Assembly (NCBI RefSeq): GCF_004217285.1
Contig: NZ_SHKS01000008.1
Span: 62,001-126,000 of the forward strand
DNA from: Streptomyces sp. BK239
GTDB taxonomy: Bacteria; Actinomycetota; Actinomycetes; Streptomycetales; Streptomycetaceae
Direction of reading: 5' to 3'
Length of the DNA stretch: 64,000 nt
A program made the position numbers and the translations under genes. Each line of letters starts with the position of its first letter. The first letter of the stretch is position 1. The notes beneath the pieces were generated by a model. That model was not told the DNA's origin. It saw nothing but the letters and a program-made list of their open reading frames with translations, and searched no databases. This document shows positions 24,919 to 32,362 of the stretch, one piece after another.

Positions 24919-27900
24919 TCAAGTGGGTGGGACATGGGTCTCATTATGTGAGCGTAGGGGCGTCCCGCCCAGGACGGCGGTGATGCCGCTGGTGTACGTC
25001 GCCGTCCCGCCGCCCGCGAACGCGGGTTCGACGGGTCCGTGCGGCACCGGGTAGTCGCCGCGGCCGAGGGCCCGGCGCAGCCGGTACTCGTCGAGCGGCC
25101 CGGAGAACGCCATTCCCTGCCCGTGCGTACAGCCCATCGCGCGCAGGGCGACGACCTGCTCGGGCAGGTCCACTCCCTCAGCCACGGACTGGAGTCCGAG
25201 GTCGCCCGCGATCCGCAGCAGCCCACTGGTGATCTTGTGCAGCCGCGCGGACTCGACGACGCCCTCCACCAGCCCGCGGTCGAGCTTGAGCACGTCGACG
25301 GGCAGCCGGCGCAGGGCCGTTATGGCCACGCAGCCGCCGAAGCCGTCCAGTGCGATCCGCACGCCGAGCCGGCGCAGGGCGCCCAGCCGGCGCTCCAGGT
25401 CGTCCAGCGGCACCCGGGAGTCGATGTCGGACAGCTCTATCACCAGTGACGCGGGCGGCAGTCCGTGCCGGGTCAGCAGTGCCTCGACGGAGCCCAATGG
25501 CATCGACCGGTCCAGCAGGCGACGGGCGCCCACCCGCACGACCACCGGGTGGTTCAGCCCGCCGGCGGCCCGGTCGGCGGCCTGGGCGACGGCCTCCTCC
25601 AGCGTCCAGCGGCCCAGTTCGGCGGTCTTGTCGCTGTCGTCGGCGTCCTGCGAGACCCGCAGGAACTCCGCCGGTGTGAACAGCACGCCCTGGGAGGACC
25701 GCCAGCGCGCCTGGGCGGCGACCGACGCGATCCGGCCGTCCTCCAGCCGCACCACCGGCTGGTGCAGCAGGGCGAACTCGCCGTCGTGCAGAGCGGCTCT
25801 CAGCCGCGTGGCCAGCTCCGCCTTGCGGACGACGTCCTGCTGCATCTGCGGCTTGTACAGCTCGACCCGGCCCTTGCCGCCCGCCTTGGCCCGGTACATC
25901 GCGAGGTCGGCGTTGCGCAGCAGTTCGCCGGCGCCGAGCCCGGTCTCGGCGAAGGCGACGCCGATGGACGCGGCCACCCTGACCTCGCTGCCGTCGATGA
26001 GGTAGGGCTGGGACAGCGTGACCCTCAGCCGGTCGGCGAGGTCCACGATGTGCCGCTCGCGCGCGGAGCGGTCGCGAGTGCCGTCCCCGACGATCAGCGC
26101 CGCGAACTCGTCGCCGCCGAGCCGGGAGGCGGTGTCGCCCTGGCGGACGGAGTCCTGGAGCCTGCGGGCGGCCTGGACGAGCAGTTCGTCCCCGGCCTGG
26201 TGGCCGATGGTGTCGTTGACGGCCTTGAAGCCGTCGAGATCGATGAAGAGGACGGCGGTGTTGCGCAGGGCGGTGCCCCGGTCGGAGCTGCGGCGGCCGG
26301 ACAGCGCCTGCCGCACGCGCCGGGTGAACAGCGCCCGGTTGGGCAGGTCGGTGAGCGGGTCGTGCTCGGCGTTGTGCTGGAGCTGCGCCTGCAGACGCAC
26401 GCGTTCGGTGACGTCCCTGCTGTTGAAGATCAGGCCGCCCTGATGGCGGTTGACGGTCGACTCGACGTTGAGCCAGCCTCCGTCGCCGGAGCGGAAGCGG
26501 CACTCGATACGGGTGGTGGGTTCGTCCTTGGGGCTGGCGGCGAGGAAGCGGCGCACCTCGTGCACCACGCAGCCCAGGTCCTCCGGGTGGATGAGGTGGG
26601 CCAGTTCGGTGCCCACCAGGTCCTCCGCGGACCGTCCGTAGACGCCGGCGGCGGCCGGGGAGACGTAGCGCAGGATGCCGCTGGGCGCGGCGATCATGAT
26701 GACGTCGCTGGAGCCCTGCACCAGGGAGCGGAAGTAGTTCTCCTTCTGGGCCAGTTCCTGGGTGAGGGTGATGTTGTCGAGCAGCATGATGCCCTGGCGC
26801 ACCACGAGGGCCAGCACGACGGTGCCGCCGGTCAGGAGGACCACGCGGTCGACGCTGCGGCCGTTGAGGACGTTGTAGAGGATGCCCAGGGTGCACACGG
26901 CGGCCGCGAGGTACGGCGTGAGGGCGGCGAGGGAGCCGGTGATGGGGCGGGTGGCCGGGTACCGGGCGTGCTCGCCGGGCGGTTGCGGCCGGGGGTCGCG
27001 CTGCGGGGGCGCGGCGACGACGGTGCGCCGGCCGGGCAGGTGCTCGTGCACCACACGCGTGTGCCCGTCCGCGCCGCGCCGGTGCTGCCGGTCCGCGGCC
27101 CAGGGGGCGTAGGCGAGCAGCAGCGAGCCCGCGAACCAGCCCGCGTCGAGGAGTTGGCCCGAGCGGTAGGAGTGGTGCAGGAGCGGTGAGGTGAACAGGG
27201 CGTCGCACATGACGGTCAGCGCGAGGGCGCCGACGGCGGTGTTGACCGCCGTGCGGTTGACCGGCGAGCGCCGGAAGTGGAGCACCAGCACCATGCTGAC
27301 GAGGGCGATGTCGAGCAGCGGGTAGGCGAGGGACAGCGCGGCGTGGGCCACGCTGGGGCCGTCGAGCTGCGCCGCCTGGGCGAGCGCGAGGCTCCAGGAG
27401 AGCGTGAGCAGTGAGCCTGCGATCAGCCAGGCGTCGAGCACGAGGCAGACCCAGCCGGCCTTGGTGACGGGGCGGGCGGCCAGCACCAGCAATCCCACGA
27501 TCGCGGGCGGCGCGAAGCACAGGAAGAACAGGTCGGCGTAGCTGGGACTGGGCACGGGCCGGTTCAGCACGACCTCGTACCAGCCCCAGACCAGGTTTCC
27601 GAGGGCGGCCATCGTCGAGGAGAGCCCGAACAGCAGCCAGGCGGGCCGAAAGCGGATGCGGCGGTTGCGCGCGTAGAGGAAGCAGGACACGGCCGCCGTC
27701 CCCGCCGCGGCGGCGAGGCCGAAGTCGCCCATGACCAGGGCGGTCCGGTCGGATCCCCAGCCGCACGCGGAGCCGACGGCGTATCCCGCGCACACCAGGG
27801 CCAGCACCAGTTGGCGGACCGCTCCCGGTCCATGGCCGCAGAACGGCGGCTCGGACGGCGACGCACCCGGCGCCGGGTGCGCGCGCGGCGCTCCGTCGAG

Positions 27901-27930
27901 GAGGGGGGTGGAGGTCGGCGGCGAACTCAC
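24919..27930 (-). CDS. Membrane PAS-GGDEF-EAL protein with degenerate EAL
   Basis: A protein of about 1003 residues. The GTG at 27930 has GGAGG 5 bases upstream and is preferred; an in-frame ATG at 28041 would add 37 residues. Order: a Pro-rich N terminus; a multi-helix membrane region (about residues 35-280) and another pair of helices near 335-380; a PAS domain (NYFRSLVQGSSDVIMIAAPSG onward, about 398-510); a GGDEF domain with intact GGDEF at 605-609 and I-site RQGD at 596-599; then an EAL domain. The EAL motif itself reads AQA (739-741), and the expected NVS, DDFG and AEGVE motifs read RVG, DGFG and AEGVD. Diguanylate cyclase activity is likely and phosphodiesterase activity unlikely. It lies upstream of ilvB, with BldD-like boxes before it. 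Confidence 0.9.
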   Translation of the reverse strand: MSSPPTSTPLLDGAPRAHPAPGASPSEPPFCGHGPGAVRQLVLALVCAGYAVGSACGWGSDRTALVMGDFGLAAAAGTAAVSCFLYARNRRIRFRPAWLLFGLSSTMAALGNLVWGWYEVVLNRPVPSPSYADLFFLCFAPPAIVGLLVLAARPVTKAGWVCLVLDAWLIAGSLLTLSWSLALAQAAQLDGPSVAHAALSLAYPLLDIALVSMVLVLHFRRSPVNRTAVNTAVGALALTVMCDALFTSPLLHHSYRSGQLLDAGWFAGSLLLAYAPWAADRQHRRGADGHTRVVHEHLPGRRTVVAAPPQRDPRPQPPGEHARYPATRPITGSLAALTPYLAAAVCTLGILYNVLNGRSVDRVVLLTGGTVVLALVVRQGIMLLDNITLTQELAQKENYFRSLVQGSSDVIMIAAPSGILRYVSPAAAGVYGRSAEDLVGTELAHLIHPEDLGCVVHEVRRFLAASPKDEPTTRIECRFRSGDGGWLNVESTVNRHQGGLIFNSRDVTERVRLQAQLQHNAEHDPLTDLPNRALFTRRVRQALSGRRSSDRGTALRNTAVLFIDLDGFKAVNDTIGHQAGDELLVQAARRLQDSVRQGDTASRLGGDEFAALIVGDGTRDRSARERHIVDLADRLRVTLSQPYLIDGSEVRVAASIGVAFAETGLGAGELLRNADLAMYRAKAGGKGRVELYKPQMQQDVVRKAELATRLRAALHDGEFALLHQPVVRLEDGRIASVAAQARWRSSQGVLFTPAEFLRVSQDADDSDKTAELGRWTLEEAVAQAADRAAGGLNHPVVVRVGARRLLDRSMPLGSVEALLTRHGLPPASLVIELSDIDSRVPLDDLERRLGALRRLGVRIALDGFGGCVAITALRRLPVDVLKLDRGLVEGVVESARLHKITSGLLRIAGDLGLQSVAEGVDLPEQVVALRAMGCTHGQGMAFSGPLDEYRLRRALGRGDYPVPHGPVEPAFAGGGTATYTSGITAVLGGTPLRSHNETHVPPT

Positions 27931-28141
27931 CGTGGCCTCCCGGTCGGTGCCCGGTGACCGGCGGGGCCGCCGCGTCGTCGGCGCGTGGACGCGTGGCAGG
28001 GCCGTCGGCGGCCGCTCCACCGCGTCGGATCGTTCGTCCATTGGCCGTGCATCGCCCGTCGCCCCCCTCACGTCTGGAATGTTCGTCCCCGGCGCCGAAC
28101 GGTGCGCGGCGCAGCCCCAGTCCGGACGATACACCAGTCTC

Positions 28142-28177
28142 GTCACTCAGGGACATAGTTCCTCTACGCTCAGTGAC
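28142..28177 (-). promoter_or_regulatory. Pair of BldD-like boxes upstream of the GGDEF/EAL gene
   Basis: TCACTCAGGGACA (28143-28155) agrees with the BldD consensus TNACNC(A/T)GNGTNA at all but one fixed position. On the other strand TCACTGAGCGTAG (28164-28176) agrees at all but two. Together they form a dyad with GTCACT/AGTGAC outer arms. BldD is the cyclic di-GMP-binding developmental repressor that controls several cdg genes in Streptomyces. The rest of the 27931-28258 gap shows no gene; upstream in-frame codons of the GGDEF/EAL frame are unlikely to be translated. Confidence 0.45.
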
Positions 28178-28258
28178 GACCAGCGGCGACGCGCGCACGT
28201 ACCGCGTCCGCGGGACTGCGGAGGGTGCCCGAACCGGAGCGCCCGCGTGCCACGGCCG

Positions 28259-29236
28259 TCACGTCTCGTCCGTGACGCCCGTCGTGAGGATCACGTTGCG
28301 CAGCGGCTCCTGGTTCACGAATCGCCTCAACTGGTCCGTCAGCAGCCGTTCGGCGCGCGGCCGGAACGCGGACGTGGGGCCGCCGACGTGCGGGCTGATC
28401 AGAACGCCCGGCGCCCGCCACAGCGGGTGCCCCCGGGGCAGCGGCTCGGGGTCGGTGACGTCCAGGGCGGCGGTGAGCCGGCCGCTCTCCACCTCCGCGA
28501 GCAGGGCCTTCGTGTCGACGACCGCGCCGCGGGCCACGTTGACGAGGAGGGCGCCGTCCTTCATGCGGGCGAGGAAGTCGCCGTCCACGAGGCCGCGGGT
28601 GCTGTCGTTGAGGGGCGTCGAGAGGATCACGACGTCCGCTTCGGGGAGGAGGGCGGGCAGATCGGTGAAGGGGTGCACCGGGCCGCGCTCCGTGGTGCGC
28701 GCGGAGCGCGCGACGCGCGCCACCCGCGCCACCTCGAAGGGCACGAGCCGGTCCTCGATCGCCTCGCCGATGGCCCCGTAGCCGACGACGAGGACGCTCT
28801 TGTCGGCGAGCGCCGGATGGAAATCGCCGCGCCACACGCCCTGTTCCTGCGCGCGCACGAACTGCGGGATCCCGCGCAGCGAGGCCAGGGTCAGGGTGAG
28901 GGCGAGCTCCGCGGTGCTGGCCTCGTGCACCCCGCGCGCGTTGCACAGCCGCACCCCGGGCACGAGGTCGGACAGCCGGGCGGTGATGTCGTCGACGCCC
29001 GCGGTGAGGGTCTGCACGACCTGGAGGCGGCGCATCTCGCGGAGCGGGCGCACCTTGACCGGCTGACGCTTCATGTACGGCACCACGTACAGGACGCAGT
29101 CCGCGGGATCGCCGGGGAAGTCCTGGTCGCCTGCGTCGCCGCCGTCCCAGAAGAGGTAGCGGGGGCCTTCGGGGAGGCCCTCGATCTCGTCCGGCGGGAA
29201 GGGCAGCCAGACGTCGCGGGGTGTGTCCGTAGTCAT
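28259..29236 (-). CDS. D-2-hydroxyacid dehydrogenase
   Basis: A 325-residue NAD(P)-dependent D-isomer-specific 2-hydroxyacid dehydrogenase. Seen: the nucleotide-binding VLVVGYGAIGEAIEDRLVPF, VDGDFLARMKDGALLVNVARGAVVDT with the catalytic Arg/Glu region, and the His loop VLISPHVGGPTSAF. The substrate is not predictable; phosphoglycerate, glyoxylate/hydroxypyruvate or a 2-keto acid are options, and serA is already encoded nearby. The ATG at 29236 gives the family-length N terminus, but no ribosome site is visible, so translation may be leaderless. It is divergent from an aldo/keto reductase gene. Confidence 0.87.
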   Translation of the reverse strand: MTTDTPRDVWLPFPPDEIEGLPEGPRYLFWDGGDAGDQDFPGDPADCVLYVVPYMKRQPVKVRPLREMRRLQVVQTLTAGVDDITARLSDLVPGVRLCNARGVHEASTAELALTLTLASLRGIPQFVRAQEQGVWRGDFHPALADKSVLVVGYGAIGEAIEDRLVPFEVARVARVARSARTTERGPVHPFTDLPALLPEADVVILSTPLNDSTRGLVDGDFLARMKDGALLVNVARGAVVDTKALLAEVESGRLTAALDVTDPEPLPRGHPLWRAPGVLISPHVGGPTSAFRPRAERLLTDQLRRFVNQEPLRNVILTTGVTDET

Positions 29237-29312
29237 GCTCAGGAGGCTATGTGAGGCACGCACGCGTGCAGAGGTTAGGTTGGTGGACCAGGACAGGGAG
29301 GGTCACGAGCAG

Positions 29313-30311
29313 GTGGAGCGCAGGACGATCGGCGCGGCGGCGCTCGCGGTGGGGGCCGTCGGACTCGGGTGCATGCCGATGAGCTGGGCTTACAGCGGGT
29401 CGCGTCAGCGGGGTGACGAGTCGCTGAGGGCATTGCACCGGGCACTGGATCTGGGCGCCTCCCTTCTGGACACGGCCGACATGTACGGCCCGTTCACCAA
29501 CGAGCTGTTGGTGGGGCGGGTGTTGAAGGAGCGGCGCGCGGACGCGTTCGTGTCGACGAAGGTGGGGCTGCTGGTCGGCGAGCAGCACATCGTGGCCAAC
29601 GGCCGTCCCGGCTACGTGAGAAGGGCCTGTGACGCCTCGCTGCGGCGGCTGCAGACGGACGTCATCGACCTCTACCAGCTGCACCGGGCCGACCCCGAGG
29701 TTCCGGTGGAGGAGACCTGGGGCGCGATGGCGGAGCTCGTACAGGCGGGCAAGGTACGGGCGTTGGGGTTGTGCGCGGTGGGCGCGCGGGGCGGCCGGCG
29801 GTCGGGCGGGCGGCTCTACGACGCGACGATCCGGCAGTTGCGGCGGGTGCAGCAGGTCTTCCCGGTGAGCGCGGTGGAGGCGGAGCTGTCGGTGTGGTCG
29901 CCGGAGGCGCTGGAGGCGCTGCTGCCGTGGTGCGAGGCGCGGGGGGTGGGCTTCCTCGCGGCGATGCCGCTGGGCAACGGCTTCCTCACCGGGACGCTGA
30001 CCCCGGGGCAGGGCTTCGAGCCGGACGACATGCGGGCCCGGCACCCCCGGTTCACCGCCGAGATGATGGCCGCGAACCAGCCGATCGTCGCCGGGCTGCG
30101 GCGGGTGGCCGCGCGGCACGGCGACACGGTGACGGCGGCGCAGGTGGCGCTGGCGTGGGTGCTGGCCCAGGGCCGGAACGTGATCCCGGTGCCGGGGACC
30201 AAGCAGGAGCGCTGGGTCACGCAGAACGCCGCGGCGTGCGGGCTGCGGCTGACCGTGCGCGACCTGGCGGAGGTGTCGGCGTTGCCGGCGGCGCGGGTGT
30301 CTTGGGAGTGA
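29313..30311 (+). CDS. Aldo/keto reductase
   Basis: About 332 residues, with the NADPH-dependent aldo/keto reductase barrel. Seen: catalytic Asp and Tyr in LLDTADMYGPFTNELLVGRVLK, Lys in FVSTKVGLLVG, His in YQLHRADPEVPVEETWGAM, and the cofactor-binding VIPVPGTKQERWVTQN near the end. It belongs to the AKR13-like group common in actinobacteria; physiological substrate unknown. The GTG at 29313 is a best guess: GGGAGG lies 12 bases upstream, and another in-frame GTG at 29283 is possible. The tandem repeat array begins about 60 bases downstream. Confidence 0.87.
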   Translation: MERRTIGAAALAVGAVGLGCMPMSWAYSGSRQRGDESLRALHRALDLGASLLDTADMYGPFTNELLVGRVLKERRADAFVSTKVGLLVGEQHIVANGRPGYVRRACDASLRRLQTDVIDLYQLHRADPEVPVEETWGAMAELVQAGKVRALGLCAVGARGGRRSGGRLYDATIRQLRRVQQVFPVSAVEAELSVWSPEALEALLPWCEARGVGFLAAMPLGNGFLTGTLTPGQGFEPDDMRARHPRFTAEMMAANQPIVAGLRRVAARHGDTVTAAQVALAWVLAQGRNVIPVPGTKQERWVTQNAAACGLRLTVRDLAEVSALPAARVSWE

Positions 30312-30370
30312 GGGACGCTCCGCTGGTGGTGCCGGGAAGCCTGTGTTGCCGCACCGGGGAGGGTACGCCC

Positions 30371-30834
30371 GGGTCGGTGCCTGGCTTCTTGCGCGGCGCC
30401 GTCGTGGCTTGGCGCGCAGTTCCCCGCGCCCCTTGAGTGGGCTGCCCTGGCCGGGGGTGAGTGGCCTGGTCGGTAGGTGTGTTCGGGTGCGGCGGCGTCG
30501 TGGCTTGGCGCGCAGTTCCCCGCGCCCCTTCCCGGTGCTGCCCCGCCGTCGCTGACATGGCCGGGTCGGTGCCTGGCTTCTTGCGCGGCGCCCTCGTGGC
30601 TTGGCGCGCAGTTCCCCGCGCCCCTTGCGTGGGCTGCCCTGGCCTGGGGTGAGTGGCCTGGTCGGTAGGTGTGTTCGGGTGCGGCGCCGTCGTGGCTTGG
30701 CGCGCAGTTCCCCGCGCCCCTTCCCGGTGCTGCCCCGCCGTCGCTGACATGGCCGGGTCGGTGCCTGGCTTCTTGCGCGGCGGCGTCGTGGCTTGGCGCG
30801 CAGTTCCCCGCGCCCCTTGCGTGGGCTGCCCTGG
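30371..30834. repeat. Tandem array: five 34 bp cores at exact 96 bp spacing (192 bp higher-order unit)
   Basis: A 34 bp core (GTCGTGGCTTGGCGCGCAGT then TCCCCGCGCCCCTT) occurs at 30401, 30497, 30593, 30689 and 30785, exactly 96 bases apart. The 62 bp linkers alternate between two types (A: GTGGGCTGCCCTGGCC...; B: CCCGGTGCTGCCCCGCCG...), giving a 192 bp repeat present about 2.4 times. Copies differ by only a few bases. GGCGCG and CGCGCC arms in each core can form a hairpin. The same core occurs singly at 1535-1564. Because 96 is divisible by 3, long artificial ORFs stay open across the array on both strands. It fills the 633 bp gap between the aldo/keto reductase and PQQ-dehydrogenase genes; no gene is seen in it. 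Confidence 0.93.
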
Positions 30835-30944
30835 ACGGGGCGGTTGTTCTGCGTTGGGATTTGGGGATCGGGAACTCTGACGGGGTGGGCGGTGTATGAC
30901 AAGGGGAAGGTAGCCGTGAGCGTTGTGGCGAAGGGACCAAGAGC

Positions 30945-32108
30945 GTGCAGCGTCGAGCAGTGAGGGCCGTGGCGGCCGCGAGTGCGCTTCTGTTGGCGGC
31001 CGGCTGCTCATCCGACGGTGGAGGGCCGGCCGGTGGTGCGGCGAAGCCGTCCGCCGCGCCCACGTCCGCCGCGTCCTCGCCCGCGCGGTCTCCCGCCGAG
31101 GCGGCCCCGCCCGCCAAGGGCGCCGTCACGGTGGTGCGCACGGTGGCCGAGGGGCTGAACAGCCCCTGGGGTCTCGCCCCGCTCCCGGAGGGCGGCCTGC
31201 TGGTCGCCTCGCGGGACGAGGGGACGATCACCCGGGTCGACGCGGCGACGGGGAAGAAGACCCTGCTGGGCGAGGTGCCGGGGGTCTCGGCGGCCGGCGA
31301 GGGCGGTCTGCTCGGCCTGGCCCTGTCCCCCGACTACGCCGCGGACCACATGGTCTACGCGTACTTCACCTCCGCCTCGGACAACCGCGTCGTACGCATG
31401 CTGTACGACGCTCGGCGGCCCGCCGGGGAGCAGTTGGGCGCGCCCGACACGGTGTTCAAGGGCATACCCAAGGGCATGATCCACAACGGCGGCCGGATCG
31501 CCTTCGGCCCGGACCGGATGCTCTACGCGGGCACGGGCGAGACCGGCGACGTGGGACTGGCCCAGAACAAGGAGTCGCTGGGCGGCAAGATCCTGCGGCT
31601 GACCCCGGAGGGCGAGCCGGCCCCGGGCAACCCGTTCCCCGACTCCCCCGTGTACTCGTACGGGCACCGCAATGTGCAGGGCCTCGCCTGGGACTCCAGG
31701 CAGCGCCTGTTCGCGGCGGAGTTCGGCCAGAAGACGTGGGACGAGCTGAACGCGATCACGCCGGGCGGCGACTACGGCTGGCCCGAGGTCGAGGGCAGGT
31801 CGGACGACCCGGCGTACCGCAACCCCCTCGCCCAGTGGAGCACCGACCAGGCTTCCCCCAGCGGCATCGCCTACGCCAAGGGCTCGATCTGGATGGCGGG
31901 CCTGCGTGGGAAGCGGCTGTGGCGCATCCCGCTGAAGGGCACGCAGGCGTCGGCGGACCCCCAGGCCTTCCTGGAGGGCGAGTACGGCCGGCTGCGCACG
32001 GTGGTCGCGGCGGGCGGCGACAGGCTCTGGGTCACCACCAGCAACACGGACGGCCGGGGCGCGCCCAAGGGGGGCGACGACCGAATACTGGAACTCCGGG
32101 TGAGCTGA
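30945..32108 (+). CDS. PQQ-dependent sugar dehydrogenase-like lipoprotein
   Basis: A 387-residue secreted lipoprotein. The signal peptide ends in the lipobox LAAGC, followed by a Ser/Pro/Ala-rich linker to about residue 60. The rest is a soluble-glucose-dehydrogenase/sorbosone-dehydrogenase (GSDH) beta-propeller: LNSPWGLAPLPEGGLLV, GEGGLLGLALSPDY, HNGGRIAFGPDRMLYAGTGE, YSYGHRNVQGLAWD, WDELNAITPGGDYGWPEVEG and SPSGIAYAKGSIWMAGLRG. The family oxidises sugars with PQQ, but many actinobacterial members lack demonstrated activity. The GTG start at 30945 has GAAGGGA about 9 bases upstream. The gene follows the repeat array and is convergent with a microprotein gene. Confidence 0.88.
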   Translation: MQRRAVRAVAAASALLLAAGCSSDGGGPAGGAAKPSAAPTSAASSPARSPAEAAPPAKGAVTVVRTVAEGLNSPWGLAPLPEGGLLVASRDEGTITRVDAATGKKTLLGEVPGVSAAGEGGLLGLALSPDYAADHMVYAYFTSASDNRVVRMLYDARRPAGEQLGAPDTVFKGIPKGMIHNGGRIAFGPDRMLYAGTGETGDVGLAQNKESLGGKILRLTPEGEPAPGNPFPDSPVYSYGHRNVQGLAWDSRQRLFAAEFGQKTWDELNAITPGGDYGWPEVEGRSDDPAYRNPLAQWSTDQASPSGIAYAKGSIWMAGLRGKRLWRIPLKGTQASADPQAFLEGEYGRLRTVVAAGGDRLWVTTSNTDGRGAPKGGDDRILELRVS

Positions 32109-32132
32109 GCGCCCCGAGGGGCACCGCGCCGC

Positions 32133-32327
32133 TCACGCCCCCGCCTCCGGCTCCCCTTCGCCCCGGTCCGCCGGCGGACGGACGACGACTTTGCCGGAGG
32201 ACAGGTCTATCGGCCCGTGACCGGGGTCGGTGTCGCCGACGTCCTCCCGGGTCAGCTCCAGGCGGTTCTGCTCGTCGCGGGTGTGCTTGCGGCCGGGCGC
32301 GAAGAGCTCCTCGAACATGTTGAACAC
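32133..32327 (-). CDS. Small conserved actinobacterial protein (DUF6191-like)
   Basis: A 64-residue protein containing MFEELFAPGRKHTRDEQNRLELTREDVGDTDPGHGPIDLSSGKVVVR, which I recognise as a short protein family widespread in Streptomyces (DUF6191-like). The GTG at 32327 has GGAGG 4 bases upstream and is used; the ATG at 32318 (61 residues) is the alternative but would be 13 bases from the site. It has no signal peptide or membrane helix and many charged residues. Function unknown. It is encoded upstream of nothing obvious, 24 bases from the convergent dehydrogenase stop, and is downstream of the LAL regulator on the same strand. Confidence 0.75.
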   Translation of the reverse strand: MFNMFEELFAPGRKHTRDEQNRLELTREDVGDTDPGHGPIDLSSGKVVVRPPADRGEGEPEAGA

Positions 32328-32362
32328 AACGCCTCCACAGCCGGGTCCTGCCAGCGTACGCC

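Noticed and set aside
22818..25226. Large minus-strand frame upstream of ilvN
   Set aside because: Only its last 174 codons are ilvN; the rest is an out-of-frame shadow of ilvB.
30401..30818. CRISPR-like array
   Set aside because: Regular 34 bp repeats, but the 62 bp linkers alternate and are themselves repeated, and no cas genes are present.
29247..31231. Minus-strand repeat proteins (551, 471 and 264 codons) across the repeat array
   Set aside because: They exist only because the 96 bp repeat period is divisible by three; no start context, and they run antisense into real genes.
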